In this document: positions 14,720-22,771 of the stretch, one piece after another
Numbering within the stretch: the stretch's first letter is position 1
Layout of the letters: every line of letters begins with the position of its first letter
Assembly: GCA_964525785.1 (NCBI GenBank)
Contig: CAZGIX010000048.1
Coordinates: 1-26,945, forward strand
Direction: 5' to 3'
From: JAQBDA01 sp964525785
Lineage (GTDB): Bacteria; Chloroflexota; Anaerolineae; Anaerolineales; UBA4823
Length of the DNA stretch: 26,945 nt
Position numbers and translations under genes: made by a program
The notes under the pieces: model-generated
What the model was told of the DNA's origin: nothing
Databases searched by the model: none
What the model saw: the letters and a program-made list of their open reading frames with translations, nothing else

Positions 14720-16247
14720 CCGTGCGTCCGGGATCATTCTGCACCCCACCAGTCTGCCAGGACCTTGCGGCATCGGGGATATCGGGCCGGAAGCAATCGC
14801 CTGGGTTGATTTCCTGACGAAGATCGGCTGCGGGCTGTGGCAAATCTTGCCCCTTGGCCCCACCGGTTACGGTGATTCACCCTACCAGTGTTTCTCCGCC
14901 TTTGCCGGCAATCCCTATCTTGTCAGTCCCCAGAGCTTGCTGGAGGATGGGCTGCTGAGCCAGGGTGACCTGGATGAACGACCATTTTTCCCGGAGGGAC
15001 GTGTCGATTTCGGGGCAGTCATCCCTTGGAAGCTGGCGCTGCTCGACCGCGCCTATGCAAATTTCGAGCGGTCCGCCTCCCTAGTACTTCGCCAGGCAAG
15101 CCAGCAGTTCCAGCAATCCCAAGCTGACTGGCTGGAAGATTTTGCACTGTTCATGGCGCTCAAAGAGTACCACGGCGGGGCGCCGTGGAGCACCTGGACA
15201 CCGCCATTGCGCGATCGCCAACCAGAGGCGCTGGATGGAGCCCGGGGAGATCTGCACACATCGATCCAGCGGCAGATGTTCCGGCAGTTCATCTTCTTCC
15301 GCCAGTGGTCACAACTGCATGATTTCGCAGCCGGTCATGGCATCCGAATTATTGGAGATATCCCAATCTTCGTAGCGCACGACAGCGCCGACGTATGGGC
15401 TCACCCTGAGCTATTTGCGCTGGATAAGACTGGTCAGCCCACACTGGTGGCAGGTGTGCCACCGGACTACTTCTCCCCCACCGGGCAGTTATGGGGCAAC
15501 CCGCTCTACCGCTGGGATGCTCACAAGGAGACAGGATATGCCTGGTGGCTGGAACGGATGCGCTCGGTGCTCAGCCTGGTCGATATCGTACGCCTGGATC
15601 ATTTCCGTGGTTTTGCCGGCTATTGGGAGGTACCTGGAGGTGACAAAACCGCTGAAAATGGACGCTGGGTGCCAGGACCGGGAAAAGGTTTCTTCGCTGC
15701 ACTGGAGGATGCTCTGGGAACTCTGCCCATCATCGCCGAGGACCTGGGGGTGATCACTCCAGATGTAGTGGCATTGCGGGAGGAGTTTCACCTACCTGGT
15801 ATGAGGATTTTGCAGTTTGCTTTTTCTATGGGGGTCAAAGAGTACCTGCCGCACTATTACATCGAGAACTGTGTGGTGTACACCGGGACGCACGACAACG
15901 ACACCGTGCGTGGTTGGTATGATCGCGCCCCCGAAGAAGAAAAATCTTACTACCGGCGTTATCTGGCACGCGATGGCAGGGATGTCTCCTGGGATATGAT
16001 CCGGGCATGTTGGGGGTCAGTAGCTGCTTATGCAATCGCACCGCTGCAGGATCTCTTGAGCCTGGGAAACGAAGCCCGGATGAACTACCCTGGCAACCCC
16101 ATCGGCAACTGGGCATGGCGCATGCCAGCCGGCTGCCTGGACGAGGCGCTTCAGGCGAGAGTGAAAGAGATCAATTTCTTATACGACCGGCTGAATGAGG
16201 CTGAGCCTTCCGAGGAGCAGGCACCACCCCCGATAGATTATTTCTAA
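14709..16247 (+). CDS. malQ: 4-alpha-glucanotransferase (amylomaltase, 512 aa)
   Basis: Moves malto-oligosaccharide segments between alpha-1,4-glucans in the cytosol (GH77). The protein opens with the family motif S-G-I-I-L-H-P-T-S-L-P-G. The catalytic nucleophile is Asp297 (V-R-L-D-H-F-R-G-F), the acid/base is Glu344 (I-I-A-E-D-L-G), and the third acid is Asp396 (T-G-T-H-D-N-D-T). The length fits bacterial amylomaltases. The frame is open further upstream inside glgC, but I chose the ATG at 14709. It gives the standard N-terminus, has GAGAGG about 7 nt before it, and overlaps the end of glgC by 11 nt. Its role here is probably recycling or priming of glycogen chains. Confidence 0.96.
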   Translation: MKFNRASGIILHPTSLPGPCGIGDIGPEAIAWVDFLTKIGCGLWQILPLGPTGYGDSPYQCFSAFAGNPYLVSPQSLLEDGLLSQGDLDERPFFPEGRVDFGAVIPWKLALLDRAYANFERSASLVLRQASQQFQQSQADWLEDFALFMALKEYHGGAPWSTWTPPLRDRQPEALDGARGDLHTSIQRQMFRQFIFFRQWSQLHDFAAGHGIRIIGDIPIFVAHDSADVWAHPELFALDKTGQPTLVAGVPPDYFSPTGQLWGNPLYRWDAHKETGYAWWLERMRSVLSLVDIVRLDHFRGFAGYWEVPGGDKTAENGRWVPGPGKGFFAALEDALGTLPIIAEDLGVITPDVVALREEFHLPGMRILQFAFSMGVKEYLPHYYIENCVVYTGTHDNDTVRGWYDRAPEEEKSYYRRYLARDGRDVSWDMIRACWGSVAAYAIAPLQDLLSLGNEARMNYPGNPIGNWAWRMPAGCLDEALQARVKEINFLYDRLNEAEPSEEQAPPPIDYF

Positions 16248-16273
16248 AGTCCGTAGCTCCTTACTGGATTCGT

Positions 16274-16290
16274 ACCTATCCGAAAATTGT
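16274..16290 (+). repeat. Single-arm copy of the ACCTATCCG repeat
   Basis: ACCTATCCGAAAATT (16274-16288) matches 41-55 at 14 of 15 bases. It lies in the 61-nt gap between the convergent malQ and VWA genes, but here no opposite arm is present. No terminator is visible in this gap. Confidence 0.35.
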
Positions 16291-16308
16291 ACTTTCTTTG
16301 TGGTGTGT

Positions 16309-17688
16309 TCAAACTTGAGTGAGCAGTTTATCGACCGCCGAAGTGAGCTGCGATAGTGTATCGGCTTGCAGGATTGCATCGCAGTCCACGGCGTATTTCA
16401 GCATATCGCTGTCGCCAGTACCCCATAAAGCCATCGCTTCCGGTGTAAGCCAGATCATACGCCGGCTACGGCGAGCCAGCGTGTTGAATATATCGGTGCG
16501 CGGATCGTTGTAATTATTACGCCCATCACCCACGATCAAGAATGTCGTGCGGCTGTCGACTGTTTCCAGGTACTTTCCCGAAAAATTATCCAAACTGAAG
16601 CCCAAATCGGTGTTGTAATAGCCCGACGGCATCCGCTCCAGCACCTGTCGTACAGCTTGATGTGAGTCCCGGCCTTCGAAATCAGGCGAGATGTACTCCA
16701 GGTGGTCGATAAAAGCAAAAGCATTGGTCTTGCTGATCTGGTCCTGGAGAGCGTATAACAGGCTGAGCATCAGCTCAGAACAAAAACGCATGGAGGTGCT
16801 GATATCGCACAAGACGACCAGACGTGGTTTCAGAGTATGCTCGCGATGCTTGATCTCGATCGGCACATTCCCATGCTTCAGGTTAGCGCGTATAGTAGCC
16901 TTAGCATCCAGCTGCCCACCCTTGGAACGCTTCTGGCGTAAGGCAATCCTGGTGCGCAGGGCAGCCGCGATGCGTCGTACTTCTTTTCGGAGCAGATCCA
17001 TATCCTTCTCGGTTAGAGCGTTGAACGGACGGTTCATCAACCGGTCCACTCCATCCTCAGGAGGCTGTTGGCCTAAATTCTCGGCAATACGCTGACCGGA
17101 AAACTGCCGCAGTTGGTCCTCTAAACCCTGCAGGTTGGCGTTCAATAGCTGCTGCAGCTGCTCGGCGCGCTGCTTGTCCATCCCCATCTGGGCCAGGGTT
17201 TCAGCGAGCTCCTGCAAAGCCTCCCGGACCTCGCGAAAATGCAGGGCTTTCTGCATCCGTTGAGCCATCCACTCCCTATAGCGCAGATCGTCCGCCTGGT
17301 TAAGTCCAACGAATTTTGCCAGGCGCTCGAGATCTTCCTGGCTGAGCTTTTCTCCCCTCATCAAACGGTCGAACATCTCTTTGATCTGTTCGTTGAACTG
17401 GCGAATTGCTTCTGCCAGCATTTTCGCCTCATCGGGGGTCAGGTCGTCGGATAAATTCATCAGCGGCGGGTTTTCTGCGCCTCCAAAGAAAAGCGGGAAC
17501 AGCTCCTCGAACACCGGGATATCCCTGGCATCTTTAATCAAAGTGGCCCGCAGGCTGACTCGGAATGCTTCCCGGTTCTTAACCCCCAGCACATCAACCG
17601 CGTACATAGCATCAGCGCTCTCTGCCAGGCTCACACGCACACCCGCCGAGCGTAATGCAGAGATGAATTTTACGATCCGCTCTTCCAT
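16309..17688 (-). CDS. CoxE-like VWA-domain protein (459 aa)
   Basis: A soluble protein with a von Willebrand factor A domain in its C-terminal part (about 285-450). The metal-ion-dependent adhesion site is complete: D-I-S-T-S (Asp295, Ser297, Ser299), the Thr in Y-N-T-D-L-G (Thr360), and the Asp in V-G-D-G-R-N-N (Asp388). The N-terminal half is helical and charged, with coiled-coil potential (about 90-255), as in CoxE/DUF58-type partners of MoxR ATPases. It starts 14 nt after the MoxR gene. Such pairs usually act as chaperones that insert metals or remodel a target protein. No carbon-monoxide dehydrogenase or other obvious client is in the window, so the target is unknown. Confidence 0.9.
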   Translation of the reverse strand: MEERIVKFISALRSAGVRVSLAESADAMYAVDVLGVKNREAFRVSLRATLIKDARDIPVFEELFPLFFGGAENPPLMNLSDDLTPDEAKMLAEAIRQFNEQIKEMFDRLMRGEKLSQEDLERLAKFVGLNQADDLRYREWMAQRMQKALHFREVREALQELAETLAQMGMDKQRAEQLQQLLNANLQGLEDQLRQFSGQRIAENLGQQPPEDGVDRLMNRPFNALTEKDMDLLRKEVRRIAAALRTRIALRQKRSKGGQLDAKATIRANLKHGNVPIEIKHREHTLKPRLVVLCDISTSMRFCSELMLSLLYALQDQISKTNAFAFIDHLEYISPDFEGRDSHQAVRQVLERMPSGYYNTDLGFSLDNFSGKYLETVDSRTTFLIVGDGRNNYNDPRTDIFNTLARRSRRMIWLTPEAMALWGTGDSDMLKYAVDCDAILQADTLSQLTSAVDKLLTQV

Positions 17689-17702
17689 GCTCCTGCTCCG
17701 GA

Positions 17703-18674
17703 TTAATTCTTCCAGCGGGTCAGACGGGATTCATCTCCGTCTCCGGATCGTCCACCAGGCGGAGGCTGCTGTAGCCAGCGTTTTGCCCGCTGCAGGTCGC
17801 TTTCGTGTTTGAGCAGTATGCTGAGGGTGTTTTGTAGGGTAGCCTCGTCCAGGCTGCGGGCATTAAGGGTCACCAGCGCCTTGGCCCAATCCAGGGTTTC
17901 ACTGATGCTGGGTGATTTACGCAGATCCATTGCGCGCAGGCTTTGCACCAGCTCGACCGCTTGGTGCGCCAACCTGGGAGACAGCTCTGGAACTTTCAAG
18001 CGCACCACTGCCAATTCTTGTTCTATAGAAGGATAGCCAATGAAAAGGTACAGACAACGCCGCTTGAGAGCTTCACTCAGCTCGCGCGTATTGTTGCTGG
18101 TCAGGATTACCAACGGGCGGTGCACCGCGGCCAGCGTTCCAAGCTCAGGCACGCTGACCTGAAAATCACTCAATACTTCGAGGAGGAAGGCTTCGAACTC
18201 GGCATCGGCGCGGTCGATCTCATCGATCAGAAGCACGACCGGGAGCTCGCTGAGGATGGCCTTCAGGAGCGGGCGCTGCAGTAAAAAGCGCATGGAAAAG
18301 AACACATCCTCTTCTGCAGCCAGCTGATCAGCGGCTTCAGCCAGACTAGATGAAGCAGACAAGGTCTCCTGGAGTTTATCGCGCAACAGCTGGGTATACA
18401 GCAGCTGTTTGGCATACTCCCACTCGTAGAGCGCCTTGGTTTCGTCCAGGCCTTCATAGCACTGCAAGCGGATAAGTTCGCGTCGGGTAGCCCCAGCGAG
18501 AGCTTTTGCCAGCTCTGTCTTGCCCACTCCAGCCGGACCTTCAGCAAGGAGCGGCTTACCCAGCTGCTGGCTGAGGTATAGGATGGTTGCAATCTCATCG
18601 TTGGTGATATACCGCTGTTCACCAAGAGCAGCTTTCATCTCAGCTGAGGAGTCAAAGCGCAGGGTTTTATCCAT
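17703..18674 (-). CDS. MoxR-family AAA+ ATPase (323 aa)
   Basis: A AAA+ ATPase of the MoxR/CoxD group. Walker A is G-P-A-G-V-G-K-T (46-53) and Walker B is L-L-I-D-E-I-D (148-154). Sensor 1 is in I-L-T-S-N-N-T-R-E-L, followed by the arginine-finger region S-E-A-L-K-R-R-C. An insertion between Walker A and B (about 85-130) contains E-Y-A-K-Q-L-L-Y and an Ala/Ser-rich helix. This is usual in CoxD-like members. It lies between a zinc-ribbon gene and its VWA partner on the same strand. The weak ribosome site AAGG is about 7 nt before the ATG. It probably works with the VWA protein to remodel or mature a client. Confidence 0.93.
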   Translation of the reverse strand: MDKTLRFDSSAEMKAALGEQRYITNDEIATILYLSQQLGKPLLAEGPAGVGKTELAKALAGATRRELIRLQCYEGLDETKALYEWEYAKQLLYTQLLRDKLQETLSASSSLAEAADQLAAEEDVFFSMRFLLQRPLLKAILSELPVVLLIDEIDRADAEFEAFLLEVLSDFQVSVPELGTLAAVHRPLVILTSNNTRELSEALKRRCLYLFIGYPSIEQELAVVRLKVPELSPRLAHQAVELVQSLRAMDLRKSPSISETLDWAKALVTLNARSLDEATLQNTLSILLKHESDLQRAKRWLQQPPPGGRSGDGDESRLTRWKN

Positions 18675-18760
18675 AAAGCAACCTTAATAGAGTAAATTAC
18701 ACATATTTATTCAACCCACTCCACCCCTCAGATCCGATGCGGGCTGCTTCGTCAAGTGAG

Positions 18761-18976
18761 TTATGTATTGGAAGGAGTGTCTTCAGGTTTGGGAGCCTTC
18801 CAATCCGGGGCAGCGCGCAGCAGTTCATCACGTGATACTCTGTTTACACGCCGGCAATGCGGACATTGGGCGTTATAGTGTCCCAGCTCCTGTTCAACCA
18901 TCTGATCCAGGGCCTGGTGGACAGTCTCCTTGCCCAATGCGAAAGGCTTGTGGCAGTGATAGCAACGGATTTGCAT
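18761..18976 (-). CDS. Small zinc-ribbon protein (71 aa)
   Basis: A short soluble protein with two Cys pairs, C-Y-H-C (Cys5, Cys8) and C-P-H-C (Cys38, Cys41), separated by a helical segment. This is a two-knuckle zinc ribbon with an inserted helix. An upstream ATG (19033) is in frame, but I chose 18976 because GGAAAGGAG sits 9 nt before it and the first zinc knuckle follows at once. It lies 86 nt upstream of the MoxR gene on the same strand, so it may be the first gene of that operon. No family name recognised. Confidence 0.75.
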   Translation of the reverse strand: MQIRCYHCHKPFALGKETVHQALDQMVEQELGHYNAQCPHCRRVNRVSRDELLRAAPDWKAPKPEDTPSNT

Positions 18977-19057
18977 ACGATCGATCTCCTTTCCAAGGCC
19001 TGGAGTACCAAGCTGAACTATAGTATACAACATTAGTCCAATTCGGTGTAGACCGGG

Positions 19058-19070
19058 CCAGATGATCTGG
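19058..19070. promoter_or_regulatory. Operator-like palindrome in a divergent promoter region
   Basis: CCAGAT (19058-19063) and ATCTGG (19065-19070) form a perfect inverted repeat around one base. It lies just upstream of a TATAAT (19077-19082) preceding the adenosyltransferase gene, and between it and the divergent zinc-ribbon gene. A repressor there would cover the -35 to -10 spacer. The binding protein is unknown. Confidence 0.35.
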
Positions 19071-19076
19071 AACGAT

Positions 19077-19092
19077 TATAATTATGCGCATG
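19077..19092 (+). promoter_or_regulatory. -10 box and possible leaderless start of the adenosyltransferase gene
   Basis: A perfect TATAAT (19077-19082) is followed seven to eight bases later by the second in-frame ATG (19090). Transcription would then begin at or within a few bases of the start codon. No Shine-Dalgarno sequence is present. No clear -35 box is seen. Confidence 0.4.
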
Positions 19093-19638
19093 ACCAAATT
19101 TTACACTCGTGGCGGTGATGATGGATTTACGAACCTGCTGGGAGAGTCACGCGTCGCCAAGTACCACCCACGCCCTGAGGCAGTGGGAACGATCGACGAA
19201 GCCAGCGCAGCGCTGGGCACGGCACGCGCCTTCTGCCAGGTGGAACAATCCAGGGAGCTGCTGCTCATCACACAGCGCGATCTATACCACATGATGTCCG
19301 AAGTAGCTGCCACGCCTGAGAATGCTGGACGGTTCAGGGTGATCGACGAAAGCAGGGTCGATTGGCTCGAGAGCCAGGTAGACCAGATCAGTGCACAGGT
19401 GGAGATGCCCAAAGAGTTTATTGTCCCGGGCGACTCTCCCGCCGGGGGGCTGCTGTCTCTCGCGCGCACGATAGTACGCCGGGCTGAGCGCAAGATCGCC
19501 GAACTGGTCCACATGGGTGAACTAGAAAATGCGGAATTGCTGCGCTATCTCAACCGGCTGTCATCCCTGTGTTTTGTTCTGGAATTACTCGAAAATCAAG
19601 CCGCGGGGAAATCCAAACCGACGCTGGCAAAAGAATAA
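19084..19638 (+). CDS. PduO-type cob(I)alamin adenosyltransferase (184 aa)
   Basis: Transfers the adenosyl group of ATP to cob(I)alamin or a corrinoid precursor, giving adenosylcobalamin. The PduO family is recognised by Y-T-R-G-G-D-D-G-F-T at the N-terminus, then R-V-A-K, A-V-G-T-I-D-E-A, and the later V-P-G-D-S and A-R-T-I-V-R-R-A-E-R (127-136), plus Y-L-N-R-L-S-S. Two replacements are slightly unusual: V-P-G-D-S instead of I-P-G-G-S, and D-E-A instead of D-E-L-N. The length is standard. The first ATG is 19084, but 19090 may be the true start of a leaderless message. Corrinoid-dependent enzymes are not in this window. A DUF554 gene follows after 13 nt. Confidence 0.92.
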   Translation: MRMTKFYTRGGDDGFTNLLGESRVAKYHPRPEAVGTIDEASAALGTARAFCQVEQSRELLLITQRDLYHMMSEVAATPENAGRFRVIDESRVDWLESQVDQISAQVEMPKEFIVPGDSPAGGLLSLARTIVRRAERKIAELVHMGELENAELLRYLNRLSSLCFVLELLENQAAGKSKPTLAKE

Positions 19639-19651
19639 ACCGGTCCAGCCA

Positions 19652-20362
19652 ATGACAGGTACTGTCATCAATATGATCGCCGTCTTCATCGGGGGCAGCG
19701 TTGGACTGCTGGTGGGAGCGCGGCTACCTGGCCGCATGCGCCAGACTGTGATTGCCGGTCTGGGATTGTTCACAGCCTCACTTGGTATTCAGATGTTCCT
19801 GGACACCGAAAATGCCATCGTTGTCCTGGGCAGCTTGTTGGTTGGCGGTCTATTGGGAGAATGGTGGCGCATAGAAGACCGGTTGTCCGATTTAGGGGCT
19901 TTACTGGAGAGGCGCTTCACCGCCAACAAGGCCAACTCAGAGGGGAGCCGCTTCATACGCGGTTTTTTGACTGCTTCGCTGGTGTTCTGCGTTGGTCCGA
20001 TGACTATTCTAGGATCGATTCAGGACGGCTTAACCGGAGACTACAACCTGCTGGCAATTAAATCGGTTTTGGATGGATTTGCTGCGCTGGCTTTTGCTTC
20101 GTCCCTGGGGGTGGGCGTGCTTTTCTCGATACCGGTCATCCTGGTATACCAGGGCGGGCTCAGTATGCTGGCAGCCCAGGCGCAGGCTGTGACCACCCCG
20201 GCGATGATGAACGAAATGACGGCTGTCGGGGGCATCCTATTGATCGGCATTGCCGTCAGCAGCTTGTTGGAGATCAAGCCCATCCGGGTGGGGAATTTCC
20301 TGCCAGCCCTGGTTATTGCGCCATTAATCGTAGCAGTGCTGGCAGCGCTGGGTATTCAATAG
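19652..20362 (+). CDS. DUF554-family membrane protein (236 aa)
   Basis: A polytopic inner-membrane protein of the YdfK/YqgA (DUF554) family, about seven hydrophobic helices, function unknown. Family marks are the N-terminal M-T-G-T-V-I-N, G-G-L-L-G-E-W-W-R-I-E, the F-C-V-G-P-M-T-I-L-G-S-I-Q-D-G-L block, and Y-Q-G-G. The frame is open earlier inside the adenosyltransferase gene. I chose the ATG at 19652 because it gives the family's usual N-terminus and length. It lies 13 nt after the adenosyltransferase stop, with no clear ribosome site, so translation may depend on the upstream gene. A functional link with cobalamin is not established. Confidence 0.9.
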   Translation: MTGTVINMIAVFIGGSVGLLVGARLPGRMRQTVIAGLGLFTASLGIQMFLDTENAIVVLGSLLVGGLLGEWWRIEDRLSDLGALLERRFTANKANSEGSRFIRGFLTASLVFCVGPMTILGSIQDGLTGDYNLLAIKSVLDGFAALAFASSLGVGVLFSIPVILVYQGGLSMLAAQAQAVTTPAMMNEMTAVGGILLIGIAVSSLLEIKPIRVGNFLPALVIAPLIVAVLAALGIQ

Positions 20363-20409
20363 TAGTTGCCAGACATTTGTAACAACAAATTCATCCAAAG
20401 CCGGTTGCT

Positions 20410-20440
20410 GATAATAAAACCCCCCTCTTCCAAGGGGAGT
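20410..20440 (-). terminator. Rho-independent terminator after the DsbA-like gene, possibly bidirectional
   Basis: The arms CCCCT (20422-20426) and AGGGG (20433-20437) form a 5-bp stem with a 6-nt loop. On the minus strand it lies about 35 nt past the DsbA-like stop and is followed by GGTTTTATTAT, a fair T tract. On the plus strand it lies after the DUF554 gene, with only TGATTTTG following, so it is weaker in that direction. Confidence 0.5.
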
Positions 20441-20472
20441 GATTTTGAAAATGCCTGAATCTCGGGATGCGG

Positions 20473-21222
20473 TTATGGTCCTGCGATGGCGGCGTCGATT
20501 GCCTGGGCGACATCATCAAAGGATGGCACAAAACCAGGCTTGATAATCGTACCGTTTACAAACACACTGGGAGTGCCTGTAACACCGGCGCTGTTGCCAT
20601 CCGCCAGATCCTGGTTGATAACATCCTCGTACGTGTTTGCTTCGAAGCAATCATTGAACTGTGCCATATCCAGGCCTGCCGCCTCTGCGATGGCAACCAG
20701 GCGCTTATCAGCAAATGCGCCCTGGTTTTCGCCATCCCAGTTCGCAAATAGAAAATCATGGTACTCCCAGAACTTATCCTGCGCGGCGGCGCACATACTG
20801 GCATTGGCAGCCTGGTCTGATTCATCTCCGATTGCCTGGTCATCGATGAAAGGGAAGTGACGGTACTCATAGCGGATTTTGCCGGTAGCAACGTAGTTCT
20901 CCACTAACAGAGGCTCGACCGATTGAGCGAACTGTTGACATGCCGGGCACTGGAAATCTGACCAGACCTCCACCAACACGGGTGCATTGGCTTCCCCCAT
21001 GACTTTGCCGTCGGCGAACGGGCGTGCTTCCGGCGTGATGCTGACGATTTCACTCACAGGTGCAGCAGCATCGCGTAAGGACGGATAAATCAACAACCCC
21101 GCCACCACCAGGGCAGCCAGGGTGATGATCCCGATTACCAGCAGACGCTGTTGGCGCTGACGTTGTGCGCGCTGCTCGCGGATCATCTGGCGCTTACTCT
21201 TGTTCTCTACTTTTTTAGCCAT
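20473..21222 (-). CDS. Membrane-anchored DsbA-like thiol oxidoreductase (249 aa)
   Basis: A thioredoxin-fold protein held on the outer side of the membrane. A basic cytosolic N-terminus rich in Lys/Arg/Gln (1-26) precedes one membrane helix (27-46). The DsbA-type domain covers about 66-247 with the active motif C-P-A-C (Cys92, Cys95) and cis-Pro218 in G-T-P-S-V-F-V-N-G. The middle helical insertion carries two more Cys residues (A-S-M-C-A-A-A and N-D-C-F-E), which may form a second disulfide. It resembles BdbD/Com1-type proteins that make or reshuffle disulfides in exported proteins. GGAGAGAAG just before the ATG supports the start. It is monocistronic as far as I can see. No DsbB/VKOR partner is in the window. 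Confidence 0.92.
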   Translation of the reverse strand: MAKKVENKSKRQMIREQRAQRQRQQRLLVIGIITLAALVVAGLLIYPSLRDAAAPVSEIVSITPEARPFADGKVMGEANAPVLVEVWSDFQCPACQQFAQSVEPLLVENYVATGKIRYEYRHFPFIDDQAIGDESDQAANASMCAAAQDKFWEYHDFLFANWDGENQGAFADKRLVAIAEAAGLDMAQFNDCFEANTYEDVINQDLADGNSAGVTGTPSVFVNGTIIKPGFVPSFDDVAQAIDAAIAGP

Positions 21223-21311
21223 CTTCTCTCCATATATCTAGGATACAGGCACAAATTACACCATGCCCAGTGTGGTTTGTCTAGATCAAATCTACAAGTA
21301 ATTAGGAGATA

Positions 21312-22208
21312 TTAAGCGGAAAGAGGCGGGATAGAGATATGCCTGCCCATTTCGTACTCATATACCGGGTATTCTTCGCCGGTCAAGCGAAAACCTGCTT
21401 TTCTATAGATAGATAACGAGGCGAAGTTATCGTGTTGAGTATTGACGGTCACTGCGCGCGCGCCGCGGTGGTGGAATTGGAGGAGCAGGTCGTGCAGCAT
21501 AGAGTAACCGATTCCGTGACCCTGGGATTGGGGGAGAACTGCCAGACGCGCCAGATGCCCACCCATCTGCGTTGCTGTGCTGATCTGGTAGCCAACCAAA
21601 TGGTTCTCTGTTTCGGCGACCGTCGCCACTGCGCTCTGCTGATAAGCAATCTCCAGGCAGGATCGGGAATTCTGCCAGACTCCACCAAATGCAGCCGCGT
21701 CGATCTTTTCGATCTGGGAGATATCATCAAAAAGCATTGGCCTGATCACCACGGATGGGCTGGAGGGCGTGGGTGGTAGTTCATTGCCCTCCCAGGCAAG
21801 CACCACCACACGATGATCACAGGCAAATCCACTGGCCTCCAAAAAATTCTTGAACCAACCTTGCATTGGGATAGCTGCTATGCGCATTGGAGCGTACAAA
21901 CCCTTGAGCTGAGCCAGGCTGGCTTCCCACAGCTCAGACCAGAGATGGTTCAGCATGTCGCTCTCTGCAGCCGCAAAGATTCGAATCCACGCAACATTCG
22001 GCGGATCCGGAGGGCATGCCAGAGCAGCCAGCATCTCACCATCTTGAAATCCAACCAGGAAGGGCTGGTGTCCGACCCAATCCAGAGGCGATCGCCAATC
22101 CAGGTGGCGGTGAACATGTACGCCAAAATGGATCAGGTTAGCCAGTTGCTGGCGATCATCAACCGAAGCGGACTGGATTGCTAGCCGCTTGGCTCTCATG
22201 AGGAACAA
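21312..22208 (-). CDS. Tandem-GNAT acetyltransferase (298 aa)
   Basis: Probably two GNAT folds in a row. Residues 1-145 are a degenerate copy without an acetyl-CoA loop. Residues 150-290 are a likely active copy with R-L-A-V-L-P followed by the pyrophosphate-binding loop Q-S-Q-G-H-G-I-G (227-234) and the closing I-Y-R-K-A-G-F. Acceptor unknown. The start is probably TTG at 22208. GAGGG lies about 7 nt before it and only 10 nt past the TPR gene's stop, whereas the nearest in-frame ATG (22199) has no site at the right distance. It is the third gene of a tight HTH-TPR-GNAT operon. Confidence 0.82.
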   Translation of the reverse strand: MFLMRAKRLAIQSASVDDRQQLANLIHFGVHVHRHLDWRSPLDWVGHQPFLVGFQDGEMLAALACPPDPPNVAWIRIFAAAESDMLNHLWSELWEASLAQLKGLYAPMRIAAIPMQGWFKNFLEASGFACDHRVVVLAWEGNELPPTPSSPSVVIRPMLFDDISQIEKIDAAAFGGVWQNSRSCLEIAYQQSAVATVAETENHLVGYQISTATQMGGHLARLAVLPQSQGHGIGYSMLHDLLLQFHHRGARAVTVNTQHDNFASLSIYRKAGFRLTGEEYPVYEYEMGRHISIPPLSA

Positions 22209-22217
22209 AATTTACCC

Positions 22218-22763
22218 TCACCCACGATTGATCAGGTTAAATGGGACGCGCAGCAATTTTTTCAGCGCTCGTTGGACGGGGCTGGGCTTATCAACACCTG
22301 CAAGACCAGCCTGCATGCTGGCAAGAGCTTCAAGCTGGTGACCAGTGCGCAGCTGGACGGAGGATAGAGACTGCATCACGTGCGCTCTCAACGCATTATC
22401 ACCGGCTTGTTCGAGCAGTTCTGCAGATTGCTTGTAGGCTTCCATTGCCTCGTCTAAACGATCCAGAGATTCGAGGGCGGCCCCCAGGTTTCCCAGGGCC
22501 ATGCCTTGCCGGCGGATATCTCCCGCGGCAGCGAACACTTCCGCCGTCCCATCCACTGCACGATATGACGCCGCTTTGTCCCCGGTCTGCAAATGAGCCA
22601 CCGAAGCGTTGTTGAGCGCCTCAGAGGCTGCCAGCTCGTCACCGGTTAATCGATAAGCGTCAGCGGCAGCCTCGAAAGCCCGGGCTGCACCGGAATAGTT
22701 CCCACGCTGATAATCCGCGCGGGCTTCATCGAGTAATTGTTTAGGTGAAAGCGCTTCACTCAT
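22218..22763 (-). CDS. TPR-repeat protein (181 aa)
   Basis: A helical repeat protein of about four to five tetratricopeptide units from residue 8 to about 150. The pattern resembles the SNAP/LGN-like TPR group (A-A-R-A-F-E-A-A-A-D-A-Y-R, then A-L-G-N-L-G-A-A-L-E-S-L, then E-A-M-E-A-Y-K-Q-S-A-E-L). The C-terminus is basic (R-A-L-K-K-L-L-R-V-P). No catalytic motif. It most likely mediates protein contacts. It starts 8 nt after the HTH gene and ends 9 nt before the acetyltransferase gene. A complex with these two is a reasonable guess but not shown. Confidence 0.85.
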   Translation of the reverse strand: MSEALSPKQLLDEARADYQRGNYSGAARAFEAAADAYRLTGDELAASEALNNASVAHLQTGDKAASYRAVDGTAEVFAAAGDIRRQGMALGNLGAALESLDRLDEAMEAYKQSAELLEQAGDNALRAHVMQSLSSVQLRTGHQLEALASMQAGLAGVDKPSPVQRALKKLLRVPFNLINRG

Positions 22764-22771
22764 TTTAAATA

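Noticed and set aside
18974..19033. Upstream ATG (19033) for the small zinc-ribbon protein
   Set aside because: The in-frame ATG at 18976 has a GGAAAGGAG site at 9 nt, and the longer version adds 19 residues without family similarity.
19023..19083. B12 riboswitch before the adenosyltransferase gene
   Set aside because: Only 107 nt separate the divergent starts, and no B12-box-like sequence was seen. The TATAAT leaves almost no leader.
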